Virus record (IMG/VR): IMGVR_UViG_3300009152_000144
Span: 1 to 30,100 of that record
Length of the DNA stretch: 30,100 nt
From: a virus
Strand: one strand, 5' to 3'
How positions within the stretch are numbered: the stretch's first letter is position 1; the number at the start of each line of letters is the position of its first letter. Of the stretch, positions 1 to 7,668 are shown piece by piece. A model generated the notes under the pieces. That model had not been told where the DNA came from. It did no database searches and was given only the letters and a program-made list of their open reading frames with translations. A program made the translations under genes and the position numbers.

Positions 1-546
1 ACCAACAACACAGAACGGATGCGTATCGACTCCAGCGGTAACTTGCTGGTGGGTGGTACGAGTGCCGCAAATGTAAATGCAAATGGTGGTTTTTATGTAA
101 ATCCAAACAGCCTCAACACATTTACAGTTACAAGCCATTTAAGTGGCGCAAGCAGCGGAAGTCCCTATGCTTATTTCTATTATGCAAATGCGGATATTGG
201 CTCTATTACACAGACAGGAACAACAGGCGTTTTGTATAACGTAACCTCCGACTACCGCCTAAAAACTGTTGTTGGTGTTGTGACAGGTCAAGGCGCACGA
301 ATTGATGCCCTTCAGCCTGTTGAGTACACATGGAACAGCAACGGTTCAAGCACTCGCGGATTCTTGGCGCACCAATTCCAAGAGGTCTATGCAAGCAGCG
401 TAAGCGGCACTAAAGACGCTGTGGACGCTGATGGTAAGCCCGTGTACCAAGCCATGCAAGCAAGCACCTCTGAGGTCATTGCCGACCTTGTAGCCGAACT
501 CCAATCACTACGCGCCCGTGTCGCTCAACTTGAAAGCAAAACATGA
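1..546 (+). CDS. Tail fibre C-terminus with S74 intramolecular chaperone domain (5' partial)
   Basis: The reading frame is open from base 1, so the gene begins upstream; the ATG at 19 is internal. The first residues (ERMRIDSSGNLLVGG) are the motif that usually precedes the terminal domain of phage fibres. From about base 244 the SDYRLK motif appears; its Ser and Lys are the self-cleavage dyad of Peptidase_S74 domains. It is followed by the family's PVEYTWNSNG and GFLAHQFQEV segments and a C-terminal coiled coil (SEVIADLVAELQSLRARVAQ). Such domains trimerise the fibre and are then released. Fibre identity is firm; receptor specificity cannot be read because the N-terminus is missing. The stop overlaps the ATG of the broken gene at 543. 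Confidence 0.9.
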   Translation, partial: TNNTERMRIDSSGNLLVGGTSAANVNANGGFYVNPNSLNTFTVTSHLSGASSGSPYAYFYYANADIGSITQTGTTGVLYNVTSDYRLKTVVGVVTGQGARIDALQPVEYTWNSNGSSTRGFLAHQFQEVYASSVSGTKDAVDADGKPVYQAMQASTSEVIADLVAELQSLRARVAQLESKT

Positions 547-605
547 ACATAAACTGGACAATCACCCAAACCGACTATCAAACCGCCAACGGTTTCATTA
601 CCTAA
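543..605 (+). pseudogene. 20-codon remnant of a DUF7936-like gene
   Basis: An ATG overlapping the fibre stop opens a 20-codon frame, [20 protein letters not shown], that ends at TAA. It matches the start of the intact gene at 1316 ([20 protein letters not shown]), sharing the W-x-IT-x-T-x-YQT pattern, but stops where the conserved HW segment should follow. The endonuclease gene begins 4 bases later. This reads as the 5' stump of a gene cut off by arrival of the endonuclease, with a complete copy now lying after it. Confidence 0.7.
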
Positions 606-609
606 ATTT

Positions 610-1332
610 ATGGTAGCAAGGTTAACAACAGCAGAATTTATTGCCAAAGCCTCTAAGGTTCATGGCAATAGATACACCTATGATAAAGTGGTTTATGAAA
701 ATAAGTTGTCAAAGATTGTTGTTACTTGCCCAAAACATGGTGACTATGAGGTGTCTGCAACTATTCACATCCAAGGGCATATTGGACGATGCTGTGCACA
801 TGAGGCTAAAAAAGGCATACGCACGAGAAAAGACACGCCAGAATACCTTGTTCGAAAAGCTGCTTTAGCCCAAAAAACTATGTTTTTTGAAGGCGTGTCA
901 TGTCAAATTTGCGGAAACAAAACGCGATATTCTTGCAATAACTCTTGTTCAAAGTGCGCTGTTAAGTCAAGACAAAAATCAAACGCAAAAAAAGACAGCA
1001 AAGGTAAAAGAGAATTTTACAAAAGAAATATTTTTGAAAATGACCCAATAATTCAAAATTGGATACATGGCATTTATGTGTTTAAAAAGAAAATGCAAAA
1101 AGACTTTGGGGTTAAACTTCATGTAGACCATATTGTTCCGTTGCAAGGAAAAAATGTATGCGGTCTTCATGTGCCTTGGAATATGATGATTACATCGGCA
1201 AGATTTAATTGTTCAAAACAAGCAAAAATTGGAACCGAAGAAGGTTCTAAGTCGGTAGGCGGCGTATCGGTGCATTCATCTGCACAGCCTTGGAATTTAA
1301 AAAAGGAAGCACAAAATGTCAATCTCTTATAA
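610..1332 (+). CDS. HNH homing-type endonuclease
   Basis: The protein has 240 residues. Residues 10-60 ([18 protein letters not shown], then CPKHGDYEV) match the DUF723-like DNA-binding repeat seen on phage homing endonucleases. A Cys cluster follows (C98, C101, C109, C113, C116), probably a zinc ribbon. The HNH core is HVDHIVPL at 171-178, then GLHVPWN and N200, as in free-standing phage HNH enzymes. Base use is AT-rich (many AAA, ATT and TTT codons), unlike the genes on either side, which fits recent transfer. It has no visible partner and is probably selfish DNA. Its last 17 bases overlap the intact gene at 1316. The start is the ATG at 610, and no strong ribosome site is seen. Confidence 0.88.
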   Translation: MVARLTTAEFIAKASKVHGNRYTYDKVVYENKLSKIVVTCPKHGDYEVSATIHIQGHIGRCCAHEAKKGIRTRKDTPEYLVRKAALAQKTMFFEGVSCQICGNKTRYSCNNSCSKCAVKSRQKSNAKKDSKGKREFYKRNIFENDPIIQNWIHGIYVFKKKMQKDFGVKLHVDHIVPLQGKNVCGLHVPWNMMITSARFNCSKQAKIGTEEGSKSVGGVSVHSSAQPWNLKKEAQNVNLL

Positions 1333-1621
1333 ATGGGTAATTACTGAAACAAACTATCAGACTTCTGACAAGTTTATTTTTTGTGCCCACTGGACTGCCA
1401 CAGCAGTAGACGAGGGCTACACCGCATCCATCTGGTCAACCTGTTCATGGGCTGATGGCACACCGACTATCCCCTATTCCGAGGTAACAATGTCGGAAGT
1501 CTTGCAGTGGGTATGGGACAGCGGAGTTTCAAAAGACGCTACCGAGGCAGCACTGGCACAGCAGATTGAGTTGCAGAAGAACCCCGTAACCGCCACCGGA
1601 ACTCCGTGGAGCCAAGCATGA
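1316..1621 (+). CDS. DUF7936-like small phage protein
   Basis: The protein has 101 residues. It starts [16 protein letters not shown], then [17 protein letters not shown], and ends with a short helix ([19 protein letters not shown]). This pattern is typical of a small protein family (recalled as DUF7936) often found just after tail-fibre genes. A GGAAG ribosome site lies inside the end of the endonuclease gene. The function is unknown; its place next to the fibre hints at a tail-related or chaperone role, but that is inference. A broken second copy of its start lies at 543-605. Confidence 0.75.
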   Translation: MSISYKWVITETNYQTSDKFIFCAHWTATAVDEGYTASIWSTCSWADGTPTIPYSEVTMSEVLQWVWDSGVSKDATEAALAQQIELQKNPVTATGTPWSQA

Positions 1622-1764
1622 ACCTAGAACTCGACGTAAACGAAATCAACTTCGTCCTGCAAACGCTTGGCGAGTTGCCCAGCAAGTCAGGCGTGTGGCC
1701 TCTGATTGTCAAAATCAAAGAGCAGGCCGAGACGCAAGTTCAGAAAGCCAAAGATGAGCCTTGA
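1618..1764 (+). CDS. 48-residue conserved phage protein, unknown function
   Basis: The ATG overlaps the preceding stop (ATGA). The 48-residue product begins [20 protein letters not shown] and continues PSKSGVWPLIVKIKEQAETQ, with a charged tail. The pattern (acidic start, VLQxLGxLP, WPLxxKIKxQAE) is one I recognise as a frequent short phage protein beside the DUF7936-like gene, which supports coding despite its length. It probably forms two short helices. No function is known. Confidence 0.7.
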   Translation: MNLELDVNEINFVLQTLGELPSKSGVWPLIVKIKEQAETQVQKAKDEP

Positions 1765-1921
1765 AACACAATTCTCAGCACACGAACAGGTCTGCGCCGA
1801 ACGGTACGCGCAAATCAACGCACGGCTCAAGCGACTGGAGGGCATCCTCATCAAGACCGCCGGGGTGCTCATCTTTTCCATGTCTGCAATCGTCTATGCC
1901 AGCTTGACGCTGCATCGGTAA
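1754..1921 (+). CDS. Small coiled-coil plus single-TM protein, possible lysis accessory
   Basis: I chose the ATG at 1754, overlapping the stop of the gene before; an upstream in-frame ATG at 1706 would add a basic stretch lying inside that gene. The 55-residue product has a soluble helical N-terminus (MSLETQFSAHEQVCAERYAQ, then NARLKRLEGIL) and a C-terminal membrane segment (about residues 33-52, GVLIFSMSAIVYASL). This layout resembles XhlA-type holin accessory proteins. It stands just upstream of the holin-like and endolysin genes, so a lysis role is plausible but unproven. Confidence 0.65.
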   Translation: MSLETQFSAHEQVCAERYAQINARLKRLEGILIKTAGVLIFSMSAIVYASLTLHR

Positions 1922-1923
1922 AA

Positions 1924-2379
1924 ATGATTGACCTCACCAAAGCCATTGGAGCAGTCGCAGCCAGCATTGCAGCCATCGGCGGCGGTTACACGCTTGCCGA
2001 CAAGTTTGGTTGGTTTGACCGAGCCATCCTTGAGTGGTCACCAGAGCATTTTAAAATTGTGGCAGATGCTGGACAGCCCATCAACGTCACAGTGGCCCGA
2101 ATCAAAAAGCGGGACGACTGCTCTGTTGAGAGTTTTACCCCAAGCATCCGTGATGCCGCAGGTATGGTGCATGAGGCGACCACCACCGCAAGCAAGTTCA
2201 GCGGCCCAGCGGGGCCACAGATTGATACTTTTTCATACCAGTTGACGATGGTGCGAAAAGAAAAGATTGCACTTGGCACAGCTACGTTGCTGGCAACCAT
2301 CAAATACAAATGCCCCGAGGGTGAGCGTGTCGTTCAATACCCTCGCCATGCAAATTTAAGTTTTGACCTTAAAGGGTGA
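1924..2379 (+). CDS. Membrane-anchored protein of unknown function in the lysis cassette
   Basis: The protein has 151 residues. The N-terminus holds one hydrophobic segment (about residues 7-25, IGAVAASIAAIGGGYTLA), followed by a soluble beta-rich part with two cysteines (C50 in DDCS, and another in KYKCPEG) that could pair. It could be an inner-membrane anchor with a periplasmic domain. Its place between a TM protein and the holin-like gene suggests a lysis or spanin-like job, but I recognise no spanin signature. The start at 1924 follows the previous stop closely. Confidence 0.65.
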   Translation: MIDLTKAIGAVAASIAAIGGGYTLADKFGWFDRAILEWSPEHFKIVADAGQPINVTVARIKKRDDCSVESFTPSIRDAAGMVHEATTTASKFSGPAGPQIDTFSYQLTMVRKEKIALGTATLLATIKYKCPEGERVVQYPRHANLSFDLKG

Positions 2380-2381
2380 CC

Positions 2382-2894
2382 ATGATTCCAATTGTTGCAT
2401 CCCTCCTCGGTACATTGGCTCAGAACGGTCTGGGCCTCTTGTCATCTGCGCTTCAGGCCAAGGGCAAAGAAGTTGTTGAAAACGCACTGGGCGTGAAGAT
2501 TTCCGACAACCCCAGCCCTGAAGAGGTCAGCAAACTGCGCCAGTTGCAATACGACCACGAAGAGCGGTTGATTGAACTTGGGATTATGAAAGCCCAAGCT
2601 GAGTTGGAGGAACTCAAGGTATTTGCTCTGGCCTCTCAGAACGAGGATAACAACGTCACAGACCGCTGGAAGGCGGACATGGGTAGTGACTCATGGCTGT
2701 CCAAAAATATTCGCCCTATGAGCCTTGTAGCCATCTTCGTGGGGTACTTCATCTTCGCCATGATGTCTGCATTCGGCCTGAACGCCAATGAGTCCTATGT
2801 CCAGTTGCTAGGGCAATGGGGGATGCTGATTATGGGTGCTTACTTTGGCGGACGGACAATCGAAAAGCTGGCGGACATGAGGAGTCGAAAATGA
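2382..2894 (+). CDS. Holin-like protein, GTA_holin_3TM type
   Basis: I chose the ATG at 2382 over the GTG at 2376, because AAAGGG at 2371-2376 sits at ribosome-site distance from the ATG. The product is 170 residues. Residues 1-30 are hydrophobic, followed by a charged helix (EEVSKLRQLQYDHEERLIEL). Then comes the segment TDRWKADMGSDSWLSKNIRP, typical of the 3TM holin family of gene transfer agents and phages, and two more membrane helices (LVAIFVGYFIFAMMS and LLGQWGMLIMGAYFGG). It would permeabilise the inner membrane for endolysin release. It overlaps the endolysin gene by 4 bases. Confidence 0.8.
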   Translation: MIPIVASLLGTLAQNGLGLLSSALQAKGKEVVENALGVKISDNPSPEEVSKLRQLQYDHEERLIELGIMKAQAELEELKVFALASQNEDNNVTDRWKADMGSDSWLSKNIRPMSLVAIFVGYFIFAMMSAFGLNANESYVQLLGQWGMLIMGAYFGGRTIEKLADMRSRK

Positions 2895-3232
2895 GCCTCA
2901 GTCAAGAGCAGGCCGCTTTCCTGCTGGATGTCTGCAAACTTATCCAGCACGCCACTGAGCAGGGTTTTATGGTCACTGGTGGGGAGTTGGCCCGCACACC
3001 CGAACAGCAAGCCATTTATTTCAAAACAGGTCGCTCGAAGACCATGAACTCCATCCACCTCAAGAGGTGTGCCATCGACTTGAACTTCTTCAAGGATGGG
3101 AAGATAATCTGGGACAAGGGCATCATTGCTCCGCTGGGCGCTTACTGGGAGTCTTTGCACCCCAAAAATTTGTGGGGCGGGTCATTTAAATCGCTGGTGG
3201 ACTGTCCGCATTTTGAACGAAACGTGGGGTAA
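2891..3232 (+). CDS. Endolysin: M15 family L,D-endopeptidase / D-Ala-D-Ala carboxypeptidase
   Basis: The start is the ATG overlapping the holin stop. The 113-residue protein carries the zinc site of peptidase M15: H56 and D63 in SIHLKRCAIDLNFF, and H107 in VDCPHFE, with D104 as the likely catalytic acid, as in T5-type endolysins. It would cut the peptide part of murein. No signal peptide is seen, which fits release by the adjacent holin. The length is normal for a single-domain phage M15 lysin. Confidence 0.9.
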   Translation: MSLSQEQAAFLLDVCKLIQHATEQGFMVTGGELARTPEQQAIYFKTGRSKTMNSIHLKRCAIDLNFFKDGKIIWDKGIIAPLGAYWESLHPKNLWGGSFKSLVDCPHFERNVG

Positions 3233-3234
3233 AC

Positions 3235-3870
3235 ATGGCAACCGCTTCGGTAATGACCTACGATTCTTTGGTCGAAAACATCCAGTCTTACCTAGACCGT
3301 ACTGATGCGGACACTATTGCCAAAATTCCTCTGTTCATCATGCTGGCAGAGCAAATCATTGCCAGCCAAATCAAGTTTCTTGGCAACCTGACAGTGCAGA
3401 CCTCGACCATGACAATTGGTCAACCCATCCTTGATAAACCTGCTCGTTGGCACAAAACAGTCTCCTTCAACGTCACCGTAGACGGACAGAAACAGCCCGT
3501 GTTGCTTCGTAAGTACGAATACTTGCGTGAGTACACCCCAGACGCCACAACGACTGGTGCGCCAGAGTATTACGGGGACTACGACTACACCCACTGGTTG
3601 GTCGCTCCCTCGCCTGATGTTGCGTATGATTTTGAGGTGTTGTACTACGAACGACTTCAACCGCTTGATTCTTCCAATCAAACCAATTGGTTCACCATTT
3701 ACGCCCCACAGGCTTTACTGTACGGGTCTTTGTTGCAGGCCATGCCCTACGTCAAGAACGACGAGCGGATGCCCATGTGGCAACAGAATTACGACCTCAT
3801 CATTCAGACCCTGAAGTCTGAGGACGTACAGCGCATTGGCGACCGCCAAGCAACCGTTTTGGATACTTAA
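3235..3870 (+). CDS. Head-tail adaptor (SU10 / P22 gp4-like)
   Basis: The protein has 211 residues. The N-terminal helical part (YDSLVENIQSYLDRTDADTI, then IPLFIMLAEQIIASQIKFLG), the middle beta part (PARWHKTVSFNVT, LLRKYEYLREYTPD), the YDYTHWLVAPSP motif and the closing helices (APQALLYGSLLQAMPYVKND) are the pattern of adaptor proteins that join portal to tail in SU10- and P22-like phages. I rely on pattern memory, not a search. It starts 2 bases after the endolysin and heads the tail module, so the lysis genes sit inside the structural cluster. Confidence 0.8.
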   Translation: MATASVMTYDSLVENIQSYLDRTDADTIAKIPLFIMLAEQIIASQIKFLGNLTVQTSTMTIGQPILDKPARWHKTVSFNVTVDGQKQPVLLRKYEYLREYTPDATTTGAPEYYGDYDYTHWLVAPSPDVAYDFEVLYYERLQPLDSSNQTNWFTIYAPQALLYGSLLQAMPYVKNDERMPMWQQNYDLIIQTLKSEDVQRIGDRQATVLDT

Positions 3871-3872
3871 TC

Positions 3873-5105
3873 ATGCCGTCATTTAACTCCCCCTTCACAG
3901 GCAACGTCATTCAACCAACAGACGTTTCGTATCGCAATATTTCTATAGCGAACACAAATCTTCAGTTGGAGTGGCCCATCAACGGAACCACAACTGATGA
4001 TGCCGCCGCTCGTATTATGGAGGTCACTACAACTGGAGTTTCTGAGTTGTGGATGCCTCCTGCCAATCAGGCTTCGGTAGGGCAGGATGCATTGATTCGT
4101 AATATTGGTGGGGAAGACTTCACCGTCATGGATTATGCGGGAATCAACACGATTGTGACCGTGTTGGTAGGCGAGGCCCAGTACATCTACATTACCGACA
4201 ACAGCACTGAGGAAGGTGTTTGGGGCATTATTGCTTTTGGTATTGGCTCCTCTGGTCAAGATGCGGCAACCCTTGCCGGGTACGGCCTGCTGGCGATTGG
4301 TCAGACGCTGAACCAGAGTCAGCCAGTCACGACTTTTTCTTCCAACTACACGGCGTTGACGACAGACCGCTCAAGCACTTATGTGTGGACTGGCGGTGCT
4401 GGAACGCTGACCCTGTCACTGGCATCAACTCTTGGCGATAACTGGTTCATGTTCTTGCGCAACAGCGGGACAGGGGCTTTGACTGTCACTGGAACCAGTG
4501 GCGACTTGGTCAACGGTTCTGCGTCAATTGCTCTGCAACCGACAGACTCTTGCATCATTGTTTGCAGTGGTTCACAGTTTTATACAGTCGGCTTGGGTCG
4601 GAATACACAGTTTGCTTTTACTCAGTTGAGCAAGGCTGTGACGACTGGCTCTTACACCTTGACGGCTTCTGAAGCCTCAAACGTGATTCAAAAATACACC
4701 GGGACTTTGACAGGCAACGTCACAATTGTTGTTCCGTCAACAGTTCAGGTTTATTACATTCTCAACGAGACATCGGGTGCTTACACCGTCACAATCACAA
4801 CGGGTTCTGGCGGCACTGCTGTTTTGACCGCAGGCAGTCAAGCCACGTTGGTTTGCGATTCTGTGAACCTATACAACGCCAACACAGTTCTTGCTGGCGC
4901 TTCAGTTGTGAGTTTGAATAACGGCTCCGTTGGCGCACCGTCGTTGAACTTTGCGTCAGAAACAACAACAGGTGTTTATCGCGCCGCTTCTGGTGAATTC
5001 AACATTGCAATTCTTGGTGTATTGCGCTCAACAGTGTCTGCTTCTGGTTTGGCAATTGTTGGGACTGGTAACTTCACAGGTGGTGTTTCTGGCGGGACGT
5101 ACTGA
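3873..5105 (+). CDS. Fibre-like structural protein, beta-rich
   Basis: The protein has 410 residues and is Thr/Ser/Gly/Val-rich, with repeated short beta patterns (TLTLSLASTLGDNWF, ALTVTGTSGDLVNGS, NVTIVVPSTVQVYYI). The C-terminal 60 residues read PSLNFASETTTGVYRAASGE, the unit that normally precedes a chaperone domain in phage tail fibres, yet the protein ends 35 residues later with no S74 domain. It is probably a tail- or head-attached fibre, or the adaptor for one. It sits between the adaptor and nozzle-like genes. The stop overlaps the next ATG (TGATG). Confidence 0.65.
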   Translation: MPSFNSPFTGNVIQPTDVSYRNISIANTNLQLEWPINGTTTDDAAARIMEVTTTGVSELWMPPANQASVGQDALIRNIGGEDFTVMDYAGINTIVTVLVGEAQYIYITDNSTEEGVWGIIAFGIGSSGQDAATLAGYGLLAIGQTLNQSQPVTTFSSNYTALTTDRSSTYVWTGGAGTLTLSLASTLGDNWFMFLRNSGTGALTVTGTSGDLVNGSASIALQPTDSCIIVCSGSQFYTVGLGRNTQFAFTQLSKAVTTGSYTLTASEASNVIQKYTGTLTGNVTIVVPSTVQVYYILNETSGAYTVTITTGSGGTAVLTAGSQATLVCDSVNLYNANTVLAGASVVSLNNGSVGAPSLNFASETTTGVYRAASGEFNIAILGVLRSTVSASGLAIVGTGNFTGGVSGGTY

Positions 5106-7360
5106 TGGTCAAGAAGGTCTTTACCATTGATACGCTACCGGGCGTCCAGCGCGACGGCACTATCTTTGACATGAACTTTTACACGGACGCTCGTTGGGTT
5201 CGCTTCCAGCGCGGTCGTCCAAGAAAAGTTGGTGGCTATCGCGCAATTGTCAGTAACGCACTTGGGTACTCTCGCGGCATTTATGTCAACTCGGTTGATG
5301 GTGTCAACTCAGTTTTTAACGGGTACAACAACGGCCTTGAGGTTGTCAACATCAACAACCTTGGCATCGGTGCTGGCGTAACTGAATTTACTTTCACAGG
5401 CTTGATTCTGACCCTCAACACCTTGGTTGGCGGGACTACCTATGTCAATGGCACATACACAAATGTGACGCTCACAGGCGGTTCTGGTTCTGGTGCAAAG
5501 GCAACTATTGTGGTTGCTGGTACGGTAGTGACCACAGTCACGCTGACAACGGCTGGCAACGGGTATGTGGTTGGCAACACGTTGAGCGCAACCGCCGCAA
5601 GCATTGGCGGCACGGGCAGCGGTTTCTCCATCAATGTGGCAACAATCAATGACGGCTTCACGGAAAGCGATTTGAACCTGTGGCAGTTTGACTCTACGTT
5701 TGACGCTCAGGGTTCTGGAAACCAGTTGCTGTTGGCGCATCCCGGTCGGAACTTAGCCCAGATTGACCAGACAACTGTGACCCCGGTTTTGGCTGGGGAC
5801 ATCAATGGCACAGTCCTGTCTCCGCTTACGGACACTACTGGAACAACCCCAACAGGCGATGTCATTGAAGTTGCTGGCGGTGTAGTTGTTTTGCACCCCT
5901 ACGTTTTTGTGTATGGCGACAACGGCCTCATCAAGAATTGTGTGGCTGGAGACCCATTTGATTGGAACGGGCCAGACTCCAACGAGGTCAACGTGGCCTC
6001 CACAAAGATTGTCAAGGGCTTGCCAGTGCGAGGTGGCTCTAACGCGCCCTCTGGGCTGTTCTGGGCGCTTGATTCACTGATTCGTGTGTCCTACAGCCCC
6101 ACCACGATTACGGTCGCCTCAGTCCCCCAAACCTTCTACTGGCGCTATGACATCATCTCCAGTCAGTCTTCTATTCTCTCCAGCCAATGTGTCATCGAAT
6201 ATGACGGCATCTACTATTGGATTGGCGTTGACCGATTCTTGTTGTACAACGGCGTGGTCAAGGAAATCAAGAACACTTTTAACCAGAACTACTTTTTTGA
6301 CAACCTGAACTACGAGCAACAGCAAAAAGTCTTTGTGAACAAGGTTCCGCGCTTTGGTGAAATTTGGTGGTTCTTTCCCTCTGGCAACTCAGAGGAGTGC
6401 AATGATTGCATCATCTACAACGTGCGAGAAGACTGCTGGTACGACGCTGGCGAGGCTTTGGGCGCTCGTCGCACTGCTGGCTACTTCTCACAAGTGTTTC
6501 ATTACCCCATCAACGCTGGCGCAACATTGAGTGAGCAAGAGGTAATTTTTACGGCGTCAATTTCAACAACGAATGCAAGTGCCGTCATCACAATTGCGCC
6601 CAATAATTTGGTTGCTGTTGGACAGCAGGTTGTGTCTGCCAGCGTTCCATCTGGCGCATTGGTGTCTTTGATTACGCCCAATGCGGCATCACCCACAGCG
6701 ACTGGAACTTCTGGGGCAAGCACCATTGTGGTCAGCAGCGCAACTGGGGTTGTGTTGAACCAATCCGTTGTAGGAACTGGCGTTGGTGTGGGCGCTGTTG
6801 TGACCATCATCGCGGGGACGACTATCACGCTGTCCGTGGTCAACAGCGGGGCTGTATCGGGAGCCATGTCGTTCGCTGGTTTGAGTTTGACCTTGTCTGC
6901 AAACGCAACGGCAACATTGATTGAGACCGCAAATTTTGAGACTGTGGCTGGTCAAGTTATTTTGTGGCAACACGAAATTGGAACGGATGAGGTCATCAAC
7001 GAAGAGGCCAACGCCATTGAAAGTTTCTTCCAAACAAGTGATTTGGGTTTTGTGGCTGGTGGGCCTGCTCAGACATCTCCCGTGGGCGACAACTTCTGGT
7101 TGAACTTGGAGCGGGTGGAGCCTGACTTCATCCAGCAAGAAGAGATGACGTTCCAAGTCACGGGTCGACCTTACGCTCAGTCTGCTGATGTAACGTCTGA
7201 CCCTTATGTGTTTGCCCCGGACACAGGCAAGATTGATATGCGCCAGCAACGGCGAGAAATACGGTTGATTTTTAAGAGCAACGTACAGGGTGGTAATTAC
7301 CAAATGGGTAAGGTTTTGCTCACGGTCACTTTGGGCGACTCCAGACCATACGGAAGCTAA
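5105..7360 (+). CDS. Putative tail nozzle / DNA-stabilisation protein with inserted beta modules
   Basis: The protein has 751 residues. The start (LPGVQRDGTIFDMNFYTDAR, then WVRFQRGRPRKVGGYRAI) and later segments (RFLLYNGVVKEIKNTF, FGEIWWFFPSG, DCIIYNVREDCWYD) resemble P22 gp10 / SU10 nozzle-type beta-propeller proteins of short tails. Two stretches look inserted: residues about 95-182 (a GGTGSGFSINV module rich in Gly/Thr) and about 475-605 (two units of the GASTIVVSSATG / GTTITLS kind). Both are known as mobile beta modules on phage tail proteins. The function is inferred from pattern and from position after the adaptor. Confidence 0.6.
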   Translation: MVKKVFTIDTLPGVQRDGTIFDMNFYTDARWVRFQRGRPRKVGGYRAIVSNALGYSRGIYVNSVDGVNSVFNGYNNGLEVVNINNLGIGAGVTEFTFTGLILTLNTLVGGTTYVNGTYTNVTLTGGSGSGAKATIVVAGTVVTTVTLTTAGNGYVVGNTLSATAASIGGTGSGFSINVATINDGFTESDLNLWQFDSTFDAQGSGNQLLLAHPGRNLAQIDQTTVTPVLAGDINGTVLSPLTDTTGTTPTGDVIEVAGGVVVLHPYVFVYGDNGLIKNCVAGDPFDWNGPDSNEVNVASTKIVKGLPVRGGSNAPSGLFWALDSLIRVSYSPTTITVASVPQTFYWRYDIISSQSSILSSQCVIEYDGIYYWIGVDRFLLYNGVVKEIKNTFNQNYFFDNLNYEQQQKVFVNKVPRFGEIWWFFPSGNSEECNDCIIYNVREDCWYDAGEALGARRTAGYFSQVFHYPINAGATLSEQEVIFTASISTTNASAVITIAPNNLVAVGQQVVSASVPSGALVSLITPNAASPTATGTSGASTIVVSSATGVVLNQSVVGTGVGVGAVVTIIAGTTITLSVVNSGAVSGAMSFAGLSLTLSANATATLIETANFETVAGQVILWQHEIGTDEVINEEANAIESFFQTSDLGFVAGGPAQTSPVGDNFWLNLERVEPDFIQQEEMTFQVTGRPYAQSADVTSDPYVFAPDTGKIDMRQQRREIRLIFKSNVQGGNYQMGKVLLTVTLGDSRPYGS

Positions 7361-7361
7361 C

Positions 7362-7619
7362 ATGGCGCTTGCTCTCGTATACGACCCCCGCTATCATACG
7401 TGGGACTCGTGGTCGAGCCTTATGTGCGAGGCATATGCGGCGCAGCAGCTATCAATGAACACCTCTGAAGAGGGTTGGAAAGAATGGGCGGCGGGTTTAA
7501 AAGCAATCGACATTTTTGTAAACGAGGGCATCCCCGGCCCGTATATATTTGAAAACTGGCAAGATTGGGCAACAGCTTTAGTTGGCGCTGTTAACCAGCC
7601 AACGGATGCACCTTCTTGA
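7362..7619 (+). CDS. 85-residue conserved phage protein, unknown function
   Basis: The ATG at 7362 follows the previous stop by one base; an upstream in-frame ATG at 7290 lies inside that gene. The product (MALALVYDPRYHTWDSWSSL, later CEAYAAQQLSM and PYIFENWQDWATALVGAVN) is acidic and Trp/Tyr-rich, and its pattern recurs between tail and ejection genes of similar phages. It may be a virion accessory. It lacks membrane segments and known motifs. Confidence 0.75.
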   Translation: MALALVYDPRYHTWDSWSSLMCEAYAAQQLSMNTSEEGWKEWAAGLKAIDIFVNEGIPGPYIFENWQDWATALVGAVNQPTDAPS

Positions 7620-7668
7620 TAACTTTGCCTAGTATTATTTATCTCACATTCAAAACAAAGACCGCAAA

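Noticed and set aside
610-1332. Group I intron around the endonuclease
   Set aside because: The endonuclease touches genes on both sides within a few bases; there is no room for intron core structure.
7616-7668. Promoter TTGATA with TATTAT or TTATCT in the gap before ejection protein 1
   Set aside because: Spacing is wrong for TATTAT (about 11 bases) and TTATCT matches poorly; the 49-bp gap does not support more than a guess.
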